Position numbers and translations under genes: made by a program. Positions 10,438 to 18,388 of a DNA stretch of 64,000 nt are shown here, piece after piece. How positions within the stretch are numbered: position 1 is the first letter of the stretch; the number at the start of each line of letters is the position of its first letter. The stretch comes from Rhizobium ecuadorense (GTDB lineage Bacteria > Pseudomonadota > Alphaproteobacteria > Rhizobiales > Rhizobiaceae): the NCBI RefSeq assembly GCF_001187535.1, contig NZ_LFIO01001467.1, positions 1 through 64,000 of the forward strand, read 5' to 3'. The notes below the pieces were generated by a model. That model had not been told where the DNA came from. It searched no databases and worked only from the letters and a program-made list of their open reading frames with translations.

Positions 10438-10520
10438 AAAAAGCCCGCCGTCAACACAGTGAACTGACTCCCGAAAGTTGGACACCCAACTTGGGGGTCA
10501 GTTCACCGGGGCGGGCAGAC
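10438..10520 (-). terminator. rho-independent terminator of pagL with a nested palindrome
   Basis: Read on the minus strand, GCCCGCC (10510-10516) pairs with GGCGGGC (10443-10449) and is followed by a T5 run (10438-10442). The loop holds a separate 46-bp near-palindrome at 10460-10505. The outer stem and T-run are typical of an intrinsic terminator for the gene ending at 10544. Confidence 0.75.
10460..10505. repeat. 46-bp palindrome resembling back-to-back IS3-type terminal repeats
   Basis: Arms begin TGAACTGAC and end GTCAGTTCA, with AAGTTGG / CCAACTT inside. The TGAACTGAC(C/T)CCC...AAGTTGGACA pattern resembles the terminal inverted repeats of IS3/IS407-group elements. No transposase lies nearby, so it may be the collapsed ends of an excised element sitting in a terminator loop. 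The similarity is from memory of the family and has not been searched. Confidence 0.45.
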
Positions 10521-10543
10521 TCTTTTCTCAAAGCCGCAATCGC

Positions 10544-11122
10544 TCAGAACTTGTAGCCGATCTGCAGGCCGGCACGCGTCATGCCGTCGTTCGGTCCGTC
10601 GCAGAGATTGGCATGCGAGGAATGGGCGATCTGGGCCATCACGTTCCAATGCGGAGTGAAACGATAGCCGGCGCCGGCATATTCGTGGAAGAGAACGCGG
10701 CAGCCGAGTTCCGGGCCATCACTATTGCCCTCGAGATCGCCGGTATGGATGACCCCGCCGAAGCCGGCTTCGGCAAAAAGCTTTTCGTTGAAATCGACCG
10801 TCCAGGTGAAGCCCGTGAAGAATTGGGTGGCCTCGCCTGATGTGCCGATCGAGGTGCCGAGATGGACGCGGGGATGCAGCAACTGCTGCTGCCAGCCGAC
10901 TGAGGACTCGTAGCCGAAAGGATCGAAAAAAGCGGTGACCTCGGGGAAGACGCCGTCTTCCCTGGAATGGCCGGATTGCACCGAGGTCGAGAGGCCGAAA
11001 CGCAGTTCATCGAATATCTGCTCGCCGGCATTCGCCGAGCCTGCCAACAAGCTGCCGGCGACGACTGCCAACGACGCCTTACTCAAACAACGCAACGCGA
11101 TCTTTCCGAAGTCGATCCTCAT
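10544..11122 (-). CDS. pagL: lipid A 3-O-deacylase (PagL family outer-membrane protein)
   Basis: A 192-residue outer-membrane beta-barrel with an N-terminal signal peptide (cleavage after ALAGSANA-like AGSANA, about residue 33). The C-terminal motif AHSSHANLCDGPNDG carries the His-x-Ser pair of the PagL active site, and the protein ends in an aromatic residue (GYKF), as barrels do. PagL removes the 3-O-linked acyl chain of lipid A; rhizobial lipid A is known to be partly 3-O-deacylated. The start at MRIDF has an AAAGGG site. Confidence 0.85.
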   Translation of the reverse strand: MRIDFGKIALRCLSKASLAVVAGSLLAGSANAGEQIFDELRFGLSTSVQSGHSREDGVFPEVTAFFDPFGYESSVGWQQQLLHPRVHLGTSIGTSGEATQFFTGFTWTVDFNEKLFAEAGFGGVIHTGDLEGNSDGPELGCRVLFHEYAGAGYRFTPHWNVMAQIAHSSHANLCDGPNDGMTRAGLQIGYKF

Positions 11123-11244
11123 TTGCTGCCCTTTGATTCGCGTCAGACGGGAATAACAAAGAGGTAGCATGGCGGTTGAGTCGGTACAGGCGCTCCGGAC
11201 AGGCGCAGCCGTTTTTCTAAATTATGACGTGTATCTGCAACACG

Positions 11245-12663
11245 TCATATTTCACCGTCATAGGCGGAGCCGCCATTTTCGAGCAGCCGGCGCAGGATCA
11301 TCAGGCCGGAGGCCAGCTCCTGTTCCGACTTCGGCGAGGAGAAGCCGATGCGAACGCGGTGATAGATTTTCTCGCCGCGCGCTGCCTTGAACTCATCCTC
11401 GTCATCGACCAGGACGCCATCGCGGTAGGCGGCGTTCTTGAACGTGCCGGACATCCATGGCTCCGGCAGTTTCAGCCAGAGGAAAGGCGCGTGCGGGTGC
11501 GATTGGAAATCGAAGCCCTGCAATTGCTCGCGGGCAAGCCGGACGCGTCGGGAGAGTTCTTCGACACTCTGCTTGCGGATCGCGTGCGCCGTGCCGCTTT
11601 CGACGAGACGCGCACAGGTTTCCGCCAGGATGAAGGGCAAGCCACCGGTGATCATCCTGTGCGTTACCCTGATGCGCTGGGCAAAATGCGGCGGGCAGGC
11701 GACCCAGCCGCCGCGCACGCCCGCGGCGACGGATTTCGATAGGCCGCTGACGAGGAAGGTGCGATCGGGCGCAAGCGAGGCGATAAGCGGCGTGTCGTCG
11801 TCGGCCATGCCGCCGTAGAGGTCGTCCTCGATCAGCCAGACGCCGTGCTTCCTGGCGATTGCAGCAATTGCCGCACGCCGTTCATAGGGCATGATCGTCA
11901 CGGTGGGATTGTGGATGGTCGGCATGAGGAAGGCGAGCTTCGGATGCTGTTGCTGGCAGAGCCGCTCGAAATCCTCCGGAATCACGCCGTGTTCATCGGA
12001 ATCGACCGTCAGCGTGCGGCGCCCTAGAAGGCGGGCGCTGCGGCTGACCTGGGTGTAGGTGAGGTCCTCGAAAACGATCTTGTCGCCCGGCGCCGAGACG
12101 GCGGCGATGACGGCGACCGCTGCCGCATGGGCGCCGAGCGTCGGCACGATGTTTTCGGCTTCCGGTGTCCAGCCGCTGCGGGCAAGCCAGCGGCGGCCGG
12201 CCTCGAACCAGTTGCCCGGAAAACTCCGGGAATAGGAGGAGATTTCGGCAAGATGCTGCTCGCCGATCTCGGAAAGGATGCCGGCTATGATCTTGCCCTG
12301 GCCGAGATCGGGGGCGGCGGTGGTGTCGAAACGGATCTTGTTTGCCGGTGCATCCCGGAGGCGGGTGCTGCCGAGCGAAACCGTCAACGGGTCGGCCTGT
12401 TCGCCGGGCGGCGTCTCCGAGCGGTTGAGCACATATGTGCCGCGCCCGACCTCGCCGGCGACCAGGCCACGTTCGTGCACCAGCGCATAAGCACGGCCGA
12501 TCGTGCCGATTGTCACCCCGATATCATAGGCGAGGTTGCGTTGCGGCGGCAATTTGCTGCCGGCGGGCAGGGCGCCGGTTGATATAGCGGATTCGATGCT
12601 GTCAGCAAGCCGGAGATAAACCGGCCCGGAGCCGCGGGAAAGATCAGGAAGCCAATTTGTCAT
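11245..12663 (-). CDS. MocR/PdxR-type GntR-aminotransferase transcriptional regulator
   Basis: A 472-residue fusion: a GntR winged helix at residues about 12-80 (PVYLRLADSIESAISTGALP ... GTIGRAYALV), then a linker and a fold-type I PLP aminotransferase domain (about 115-460). The PLP-lysine region is FLVSGLSKSVAAGVRGGW. MocR proteins bind PLP or amino compounds and regulate vitamin B6, GABA or related pathways. It is divergent from a DUF1127 gene and its start codon abuts a TGACAAT palindrome, so it probably represses itself. The target is unknown. Confidence 0.9.
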   Translation of the reverse strand: MTNWLPDLSRGSGPVYLRLADSIESAISTGALPAGSKLPPQRNLAYDIGVTIGTIGRAYALVHERGLVAGEVGRGTYVLNRSETPPGEQADPLTVSLGSTRLRDAPANKIRFDTTAAPDLGQGKIIAGILSEIGEQHLAEISSYSRSFPGNWFEAGRRWLARSGWTPEAENIVPTLGAHAAAVAVIAAVSAPGDKIVFEDLTYTQVSRSARLLGRRTLTVDSDEHGVIPEDFERLCQQQHPKLAFLMPTIHNPTVTIMPYERRAAIAAIARKHGVWLIEDDLYGGMADDDTPLIASLAPDRTFLVSGLSKSVAAGVRGGWVACPPHFAQRIRVTHRMITGGLPFILAETCARLVESGTAHAIRKQSVEELSRRVRLAREQLQGFDFQSHPHAPFLWLKLPEPWMSGTFKNAAYRDGVLVDDEDEFKAARGEKIYHRVRIGFSSPKSEQELASGLMILRRLLENGGSAYDGEI

Positions 12664-12744
12664 GGTGACAATTACCTATATTGTCACATTGTATCTGTCA
12701 AGATTAAGAGTCAATTCCAACGGACAACCGAGAGGATTCCTGGA
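12664..12744. promoter_or_regulatory. probable MocR operator in the divergent intergenic region
   Basis: TGACAAT (12666-12672) and ATTGTCA (12680-12686) form a perfect 7-bp inverted repeat with a 7-base spacer. A third half-site TCTGTCA follows at 12694-12700, 14 bases after the second in direct orientation. The palindrome touches the MocR start codon (12661-12663) and lies about 60 bases before the DUF1127 start, fitting control of both. Confidence 0.65.
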
Positions 12745-13002
12745 ATGTCTGCCTTGCCTGAGATTAAAATGCCGATTGTACCAATTGTCTCCTACGAAGA
12801 TAGGAGGCAGATCGTCCTTCCCGATGTGCCTGCAGGGGCGACGACTCGCTTGGGGCGGATCTGGGCGGCGGTGCTTCTCTGGCATCAGAAGCGGGAAGGC
12901 CGCCGGGCGCTGAGAGGCCTGACGGCGAGCGAACTCAAGGATATCGGCGTGTCGCAGTCCGATGCCGCGCGCGAAATCAGCAAGTCGTTCTTCTGGGACT
13001 GA
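12745..13002 (+). CDS. DUF1127 small protein
   Basis: An 85-residue protein with a C-terminal DUF1127 domain (RRALRGLTASELKDIGVSQSDA, with key residues R, L, L, DIG). Small rhizobial and Agrobacterium DUF1127 proteins affect RNA turnover, phosphate metabolism and stress behaviour. The N-terminal 45 residues are longer than in the shortest members. It is divergent from the MocR gene and may be controlled from the same operator. Confidence 0.85.
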   Translation: MSALPEIKMPIVPIVSYEDRRQIVLPDVPAGATTRLGRIWAAVLLWHQKREGRRALRGLTASELKDIGVSQSDAAREISKSFFWD

Positions 13003-13026
13003 TCCCGCGAGGATTGGCCGCAGCGA

Positions 13027-13425
13027 TCAGCTGCAGGCCTTGTTGCCTGCCGACCAGCGATTGACGTCGGCGGCGATGCGGCCGGCGACCGGTTCCGACA
13101 TCACCGGACCGAAGGCCTGGAGACGCGCCGGGCTTCCTTCGGCCTGGACGACGAGCAGCGGCCGGCTTTCCGGGCTGCCCTTATGGACGAGCAGGATGCG
13201 CGGGCGGCCGGAGAAGGAATTGAGCTCCGGCGCAAGCTTGTAGGCAGCAAAGGCCGGATCGCCCGACTTGAACCAGCAGGCATTGGCGGCGAGCGCCACG
13301 CGCTCCATCGTCGGCAGTGCGGCGCGGTTCGGACCTGACGGCGCCGGCGTGGACTGGCAGGCTGCGACCATGGCTGCGAGAGCGGCAAGCAGGGCGGCGT
13401 TGGCGATGGTGACATAAGCGCGCAT
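13027..13425 (-). CDS. conserved hypothetical lipoprotein
   Basis: A 132-residue protein with a signal sequence and a lipobox-like AAMVAAC (Cys about residue 23), so probably lipidated and periplasmic. No catalytic motif was recognised. It lies 20 bases behind purQ in the same direction and may be the last gene of the purine operon transcript. The ATG at 13425 is preferred over the TTG at 13443. Confidence 0.7.
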   Translation of the reverse strand: MRAYVTIANAALLAALAAMVAACQSTPAPSGPNRAALPTMERVALAANACWFKSGDPAFAAYKLAPELNSFSGRPRILLVHKGSPESRPLLVVQAEGSPARLQAFGPVMSEPVAGRIAADVNRWSAGNKACS

Positions 13426-13445
13426 CGATCTTGCTCCAGCCAAGC

Positions 13446-14117
13446 TCAGGCAGCGACGACGTCGAGCGCCGAGGCGAACAGGCCGCGGCCGTCCGACCCG
13501 CCATGGGCGGCTTCGATCAGGTTCTCCGGATGCGGCATCATGCCGAGCACGTTGCCCTTTTCGTTCATCACGCCGGCGATGTCGTTGATCGAGCCGTTCG
13601 GGTTGGTGCCCTCGGCATAACGGAAGACGATCTGGCCATTGCCTTCGATCTTGGCCAGCGTCGCTTCGTCGGCGAAATAATTGCCGTCGTGATGGGCGAC
13701 CGGGCTGCGGATAACCTGGCCCTGCGCATAAGCGCGGGTGAAATCCGTCTCGGCATTGACGACTTCAAGCTTGATCTCGCGGCAGACGAATTTCAACGAG
13801 GCATTGCGCATCAGCGCGCCGGGCAGCAGGCCGGCCTCGACGAGGATCTGGAAGCCGTTGCAGACGCCAAGCACTTTCACGCCCTTTGCTGCCTTGTCGA
13901 TGATCGCCTGCATGACCGGCATGCGGGCGGCAATCGCGCCGCAGCGCAGGTAATCGCCGTAGGAGAAGCCGCCGGGTATGACGATCAGGTCGACATCGGG
14001 GATCTCTGTTTCCGTTTGCCAGATCGTCACCGGCGGTTTTCCGGAGATCTTGGTCAAGGCGGCGATCATGTCGCGGTCGCGGTTGAGGCCCGGAAGTTGA
14101 ACGACGGCTGATTTCAT
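13446..14117 (-). CDS. purQ: phosphoribosylformylglycinamidine synthase subunit PurQ
   Basis: The 223-residue glutaminase subunit of FGAM synthase (class I glutamine amidotransferase). The nucleophile elbow GVCNGFQIL holds the catalytic Cys (about residue 87), and HPE near residue 197 (MMPHPENLIE) supplies the His-Glu pair. It supplies ammonia to PurL with the help of PurS. Its ATG overlaps the TGA of kptA (ATGA, 14114-14117), so its translation is probably coupled to kptA and not directly to purS. Confidence 0.96.
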   Translation of the reverse strand: MKSAVVQLPGLNRDRDMIAALTKISGKPPVTIWQTETEIPDVDLIVIPGGFSYGDYLRCGAIAARMPVMQAIIDKAAKGVKVLGVCNGFQILVEAGLLPGALMRNASLKFVCREIKLEVVNAETDFTRAYAQGQVIRSPVAHHDGNYFADEATLAKIEGNGQIVFRYAEGTNPNGSINDIAGVMNEKGNVLGMMPHPENLIEAAHGGSDGRGLFASALDVVAA

Positions 14118-14668
14118 GGGGTCCCCGCGTCTGGCGAAAGATATTGAACTGGAACGCTTTCGGCGAGCCATACTCCATTGTCGGAGACAAAGAAAGAATG
14201 ACCCTCTGAAAACATGCGGGCCGCATCCACGCGCAGGATGACATATTCACCCTTGCGGCGCGTTGCGACGATTTTCGCGGTTTCGACATCCGCCGAGAGG
14301 TGAACGTGGTGGCGCTGCATCTTCTGCAAGCCTTCGCGCTCGATCGACTGCCAGTTCGCCAAAGACGTGCCTTGAAAAAGAGCGGCAGGCGGTTCCACCG
14401 GGTTCAATGCGAGATCGACGTCGACGCTATGACCCTGATTGGCGCGAATTCTGTTGTCGGCAAGGGTGAAGCGCTTCTTCGGATTGTTTTCGATGATCTC
14501 GATAATATCGGCGCGGGAAACGTCGTATTTCGACGTCAGCGCTTTTTCGAGTTCATCGAACGACACCCAGCCCTCGGCATCCAGCGTCAGACTCGCGGCT
14601 TCAGGCGCATGACGCAAAACATAGCTCATATATTTCGAGACTTCCGTCTCCAGCTTTGCTTGCGTCAT
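14114..14668 (-). CDS. kptA: RNA 2'-phosphotransferase (KptA/Tpt1 family)
   Basis: A 184-residue Tpt1-type enzyme. These proteins remove a 2'-phosphate from RNA using NAD+, forming ADP-ribose 1'',2''-cyclic phosphate. In yeast this finishes tRNA splicing; the bacterial role is unknown. Family motifs visible: YVLRHAPE (Arg-His pair, about residue 18), GWVSFDELE, RFTL...IRANQGHS (about 66-80), HHVHLSAD, and the NAD-pocket segment FQGT in place of the usual YHGT. It lies between purS and purQ, and overlaps the purQ start by four bases. Confidence 0.9.
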   Translation of the reverse strand: MTQAKLETEVSKYMSYVLRHAPEAASLTLDAEGWVSFDELEKALTSKYDVSRADIIEIIENNPKKRFTLADNRIRANQGHSVDVDLALNPVEPPAALFQGTSLANWQSIEREGLQKMQRHHVHLSADVETAKIVATRRKGEYVILRVDAARMFSEGHSFFVSDNGVWLAESVPVQYLSPDAGTP

Positions 14669-14712
14669 GACGCCAAATCCTCAAAGTCCGCCGGACGACG
14701 GGTCGGTGATCG

Positions 14713-14955
14713 TCAATCGATTGAGATCGCGTAGTTCTCGATCACCGTGTTGGCGAGGAGCTTCTCGCACATGGCCTTGAGGTCGGCCTCGGCCTTGACC
14801 TTGTCGGTGCTCTCCAGCTCAAGGTCGAAGACCTTTCCCTGTCTTATGTGGCCGACGCCCGAGAAGCCGAGGGCGCCGAGCGCACCTTCGATAGCCTTGC
14901 CCTGCGGATCGAGAACGCCGTTTTTCAGCGTGACGGTGACACGAGCCTTGATCAC
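14713..14955 (-). CDS. purS: phosphoribosylformylglycinamidine synthase subunit PurS
   Basis: The 80-residue PurS, the structural subunit that bridges PurL and PurQ in the three-part FGAM synthase. The typical opening KARVTVTLKNGVLDPQGKAI and the end ANTVIENYAI are present. It starts 15 bases after purC and is followed by kptA, not directly by purQ. Confidence 0.95.
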   Translation of the reverse strand: MIKARVTVTLKNGVLDPQGKAIEGALGALGFSGVGHIRQGKVFDLELESTDKVKAEADLKAMCEKLLANTVIENYAISID

Positions 14956-14970
14956 TTTGTCTTTCCTGCC

Positions 14971-15735
14971 TTACTTGACCAGAACCGGGCCGGTGCCGCG
15001 CACAGGCTCGTTTTCATTGATGATGCCGAGACGGCGCGCGACTTCGGAATAGGCTTCGAGCAAGCCGCCGAGATCCCGGCGGAAGCGGTCCTTGTCCATC
15101 TTCTCGTGGGTCTCGATATCCCAGAGCCGGCAGCTGTCCGGTGAGATCTCGTCGGCGAGGATGATGCGCATCAGATCGCCTTCGAAGAGGCGGCCGCATT
15201 CGATCTTGAAGTCGACGAGCTGGATGCCGACGCCGAGGAAGAGGCCGGTCATGAAGTCGTTGACGCGGATGGCAAGCGCCATGATGTCGTCGAGCTCGGC
15301 GGGGTTGGCCCAGCCGAAGGCGGTGATGTGCTCTTCGGAGACCATCGGATCGTCGAGCGCGTCGGATTTGTAATAGAATTCGATGATCGAGCGCGGCAGC
15401 ACCACACCTTCGTCGATACCGAGGCGCTTGGCGAGAGAGCCGGCGGCGACGTTGCGCACGACGATCTCCAGCGGAATCATCTCCACTTCCTTGATCAGCT
15501 GCTCGCGCATGTTGAGGCGGCGGATGAAGTGGGTGGGGATGCCGATCTTGTTCAGATGGCTGAAGATATATTCGGAAATGCGGTTGTTGAGGACGCCCTT
15601 GCCGTCGATGACTTCGTGTTTCTTCTTGTTGAAGGCGGTGGCATCGTCCTTGAAGAACTGGATCAAAGTGCCCGGTTCCGGACCCTCATACAGAATCTTT
15701 GCCTTGCCCTCGTAGATACGGCGGCGACGGTTCAT
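14971..15735 (-). CDS. purC: SAICAR synthase (phosphoribosylaminoimidazole-succinocarboxamide synthase)
   Basis: A 254-residue PurC that joins aspartate to CAIR with ATP, step 8 of purine synthesis. It opens with RRRRIYEGKAKILYEGPEPG and contains LKSALDDPMVSEEHI-like and DEISPDSCRLWD signatures. The ATG at 15735 gives the usual rhizobial length; an in-frame ATG three codons earlier (15744) is equally readable. First gene of the purC-purS-kptA-purQ cluster; the 270 bases upstream hold short repeats. Confidence 0.96.
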   Translation of the reverse strand: MNRRRRIYEGKAKILYEGPEPGTLIQFFKDDATAFNKKKHEVIDGKGVLNNRISEYIFSHLNKIGIPTHFIRRLNMREQLIKEVEMIPLEIVVRNVAAGSLAKRLGIDEGVVLPRSIIEFYYKSDALDDPMVSEEHITAFGWANPAELDDIMALAIRVNDFMTGLFLGVGIQLVDFKIECGRLFEGDLMRIILADEISPDSCRLWDIETHEKMDKDRFRRDLGGLLEAYSEVARRLGIINENEPVRGTGPVLVK

Positions 15736-15843
15736 CGTGGTCATTCTCTATTGTTGGCGCTCTTGGGATAGCGCGAGTGGATCGATCTCGTGGCGTCCCC
15801 TTAAAGGAAAAGAGTAAGTTTCACAATCCGCCTGTCGCTCCTT

Positions 15844-15903
15844 CCCCGGTTTCGGGATTTCTGGCCCCCGTCTCCGGATTTCTGGCCCGGTTTCCGGATT
15901 TTA
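15844..15903. repeat. 2.9 copies of a 21-bp tandem repeat upstream of purC
   Basis: Units at 15844-15864, 15865-15885 and 15886-15903 share the core CCGGATTTCTGGCCC with few differences. They lie between the divergent-free 5' end of purC (15735) and the 3' end of the GGDEF/EAL gene (16007). The rest of this 270-base gap shows no gene or recognised site. Confidence 0.75.
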
Positions 15904-16006
15904 CGGAATACCGCCAAGAGAATCGAATGAATTCGCAAGACGAGTCTAGCGCCTTTTTCCTGTAGGGTGAAATGACGGCGAAATGGCAGGCAGCTTGTGC
16001 AGGTCT

Positions 16007-18292
16007 TTATTTGGCGGCTCTGCTTCGCAGCGTGCGACGAAGCTGTGTCTGCAGGGCGCGCGCGGCGATCTGCCCGTGGCGCCAGCTTCCGGCTCGGATG
16101 AAGGAGGGGATCTGCATGGCCGGCATCGGCCGGGCGAGTGCGTAGCCCTGCAGCGTGTCGCAGTCGAGCTCTTCGAGAATGCGGATATGATCGGCGGTTT
16201 CGACACCCTCGGCGATGACGAGGATATCAAGCGAGCGGCCGATATCGATGATCGAGCCGACGAGTTTGCGCTGCTCGGCCGATTGCGGCAGCATACGGAT
16301 CAGCTCGCGGTCGATCTTCAGCGTCTTCGGGCTCAAGCGCAACAGGCTGACGATCGAGGCATGGCCGGTGCCGAAATCATCGATCTGGATGTCGATGCCG
16401 AGCTTGCGCAGCTTTTTCAGGTTGGCGGCCACCGCCTCGTCGCAATCGTCGAGCGAGATCGATTCCAGCAATTCGAAGGCGAAGGTGCCGGGCTCGATTT
16501 TCAGGGCGCGGAGCTTCTTGCCGAGATCGGGATCGGCAAGCCGCCTGGCGGAAACATTGACCGATATCTTCGGGACCGGCAGCCCGTCCTTGATCCAGGC
16601 GCGGCGATCGGCGATGGCGCGCTCCAGGATCAGGGCGTCGATGGTCGAGACGACGTCGAGATCCTCGGCGATATCGAGGAAACGGTCGGGTGTCAGCAGC
16701 CCATGCACCGGGTGCTGCCAGCGGGCGAGTGTTTCGACGCCGACGACATCGAGCGTGCGGGCATCGAACTGCAGTTGATAGAAGGGCACGAATTCATTGC
16801 GCTCGAGGCCAATCAGGATCTGGTCGGCGAGATGTTTGGCCGAGATGACGTCGCGTCGAGCAGAAGCCGAGAAAAATTCGAAGCGGTTGCGACCGAGGCC
16901 CTTGGCGCGATAGAGCGCGATATCGGCATCGAGCAGCGTCTGCTTGGCGTCGAGCGTCGATCCGCTGCCGACGGCGATGCCGATGCTGGCCCCGAAACGG
17001 CAGTCGTGCCCCTCATATCGCACAGGTTTGCGCAACTCGCGAATGATACGTTCGGCAAGGCCGGCGATCTTCTTCGAGGCGGGATCGACAGTGCAGAGGA
17101 TGACGAATTCGTCGCCGCCGATGCGGGCGACGAAATCGGCGGCGCGGACGGAATTTCTGAGCACGCTTGCGGCATGCTGCAGCATGGCGTCGCCGGCCCG
17201 GTGGCCGAGCGTGTCATTGATCTGCTTGAAACGGTCGAGATCGATATGCAGGATCGCCAGCCCCAGGCCCTTGGCCCGGCATTCGGCCGAGCGCTCGTCC
17301 AGCATCTTGTCGAGATAGCGGCGGTTCGGCAGGCTGGTGAGATAATCGTGCAGCGCCAGGCGCTCGATGCTCTCCTTGGCGGCTTCGAGTTCGCGATTGC
17401 GGGCCTCGGCCAGATCCTTGGCGCGCTGAAGCTCGTTGCGGAGCGCGACCTCCTCGGTGACGTCCCAATTGGCGCCGATCAGCTTGCGGTGACCGTTGCC
17501 ATCGATGAAGAAGGCCGAGCGGGCGCGGATGACGCGTTCGGCGCCGTCGCCGCGGATGATGCGGTATTCCTGCTGGAAATCGCTGCCGCTTTCGACGCTG
17601 CGGTCGGACAGGCCCAGCACGCGCTCGCGGTCGTCGGGATGCAGGCTTTTCGCCCAGACGTCGCCGGCGATCTGACGCGAGACGCCCTTCAGCCCGTAAA
17701 TGGCGATGAGGCGGTCGTCCCATTCGACGGTGTCATTTTCGATATCCGCCTCGAAGACGCCGATGCGGGAAATCTCCAGCGCCAGATCGAGCCGGCGCGA
17801 CAGGCGCGACAGCGTCTCATCGGCTTCCTTGCGGGCGGTGATATCGGTATCCGTGCCGACGATGCGGGTCGGCACGCCGCTCTCGTCCCATTCCACGCAG
17901 GCGCCGCGGCAGTCGATCCACATCCAGTGGCCGTCCCTGTGGCGCTCGCGATATTCGAAGATCTGGTAATCCGGATCGCCGGCATTCTGCCTGTCGATGG
18001 CATGGACGACGAAATCGCGATCGTCGGGATGGACGAGGGCCAGCCAGGTGTCGTAATCGCCGGCGGCCTCCTCGTCGGGCGCCATGCCGCGCATGGTCTT
18101 CCACGTCTCAGAATAGTATTTCCGGTCGAGACGGTAATTGTGATCCCAGACGCCAAGGCCGGAGCCGACGAGCGCATGGTTCCACCGGCTCTCGCGCTCC
18201 GCCAGGTCGGAATCGTCGTTCGCCTCGTTGCCGACGCCTGCCTCGGCCGCTGCGGGATCATCGGCCTGTGGATGGGCTTTCTTCACGGGCAT
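16007..18292 (-). CDS. PAS-PAS-GGDEF-EAL cyclic-di-GMP signalling protein
   Basis: A 761-residue cytoplasmic protein without transmembrane segments: PAS/PAC 1 (about 35-160), PAS/PAC 2 (165-290), a short coiled linker, GGDEF (about 320-480) and EAL (about 500-745). The diguanylate cyclase motif RIGGDEF is intact. In the EAL domain the signature reads ETLARW (Glu kept), and NVSARRL, ELLES, DDFGTGHAS, LKIDREL and IAEGVET supply the metal and catalytic residues, so phosphodiesterase activity is plausible. The first PAS ends GTDTDITARKEAD, typical of MHYT/PAS sensors. Net output cannot be told. Confidence 0.92.
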   Translation of the reverse strand: MPVKKAHPQADDPAAAEAGVGNEANDDSDLAERESRWNHALVGSGLGVWDHNYRLDRKYYSETWKTMRGMAPDEEAAGDYDTWLALVHPDDRDFVVHAIDRQNAGDPDYQIFEYRERHRDGHWMWIDCRGACVEWDESGVPTRIVGTDTDITARKEADETLSRLSRRLDLALEISRIGVFEADIENDTVEWDDRLIAIYGLKGVSRQIAGDVWAKSLHPDDRERVLGLSDRSVESGSDFQQEYRIIRGDGAERVIRARSAFFIDGNGHRKLIGANWDVTEEVALRNELQRAKDLAEARNRELEAAKESIERLALHDYLTSLPNRRYLDKMLDERSAECRAKGLGLAILHIDLDRFKQINDTLGHRAGDAMLQHAASVLRNSVRAADFVARIGGDEFVILCTVDPASKKIAGLAERIIRELRKPVRYEGHDCRFGASIGIAVGSGSTLDAKQTLLDADIALYRAKGLGRNRFEFFSASARRDVISAKHLADQILIGLERNEFVPFYQLQFDARTLDVVGVETLARWQHPVHGLLTPDRFLDIAEDLDVVSTIDALILERAIADRRAWIKDGLPVPKISVNVSARRLADPDLGKKLRALKIEPGTFAFELLESISLDDCDEAVAANLKKLRKLGIDIQIDDFGTGHASIVSLLRLSPKTLKIDRELIRMLPQSAEQRKLVGSIIDIGRSLDILVIAEGVETADHIRILEELDCDTLQGYALARPMPAMQIPSFIRAGSWRHGQIAARALQTQLRRTLRSRAAK

Positions 18293-18332
18293 TCTCGCTT
18301 AATTCACCTCGGTGCAGTCTGCTGTCATTCGA

Positions 18333-18347
18333 TTAAGAAAGACTTAG
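18333..18347. promoter_or_regulatory. CtrA-like half-perfect box upstream of the GGDEF/EAL gene
   Basis: TTAA-N7-TTAG, one mismatch from the alphaproteobacterial CtrA consensus TTAA-N7-TTAA, 41 bases before the start of the c-di-GMP gene. Single weak match in an AT-rich gap. Confidence 0.25.
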
Positions 18348-18388
18348 AAAGCACTGGCTTAATTAACGAGAAGGCCGGTTTTCCCTGC

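Noticed and set aside
15699..15965. 88-codon plus frame covering the 21-bp repeats
   Set aside because: Repetitive composition reflects the DNA repeat and there is no ribosome site; treated as non-coding.
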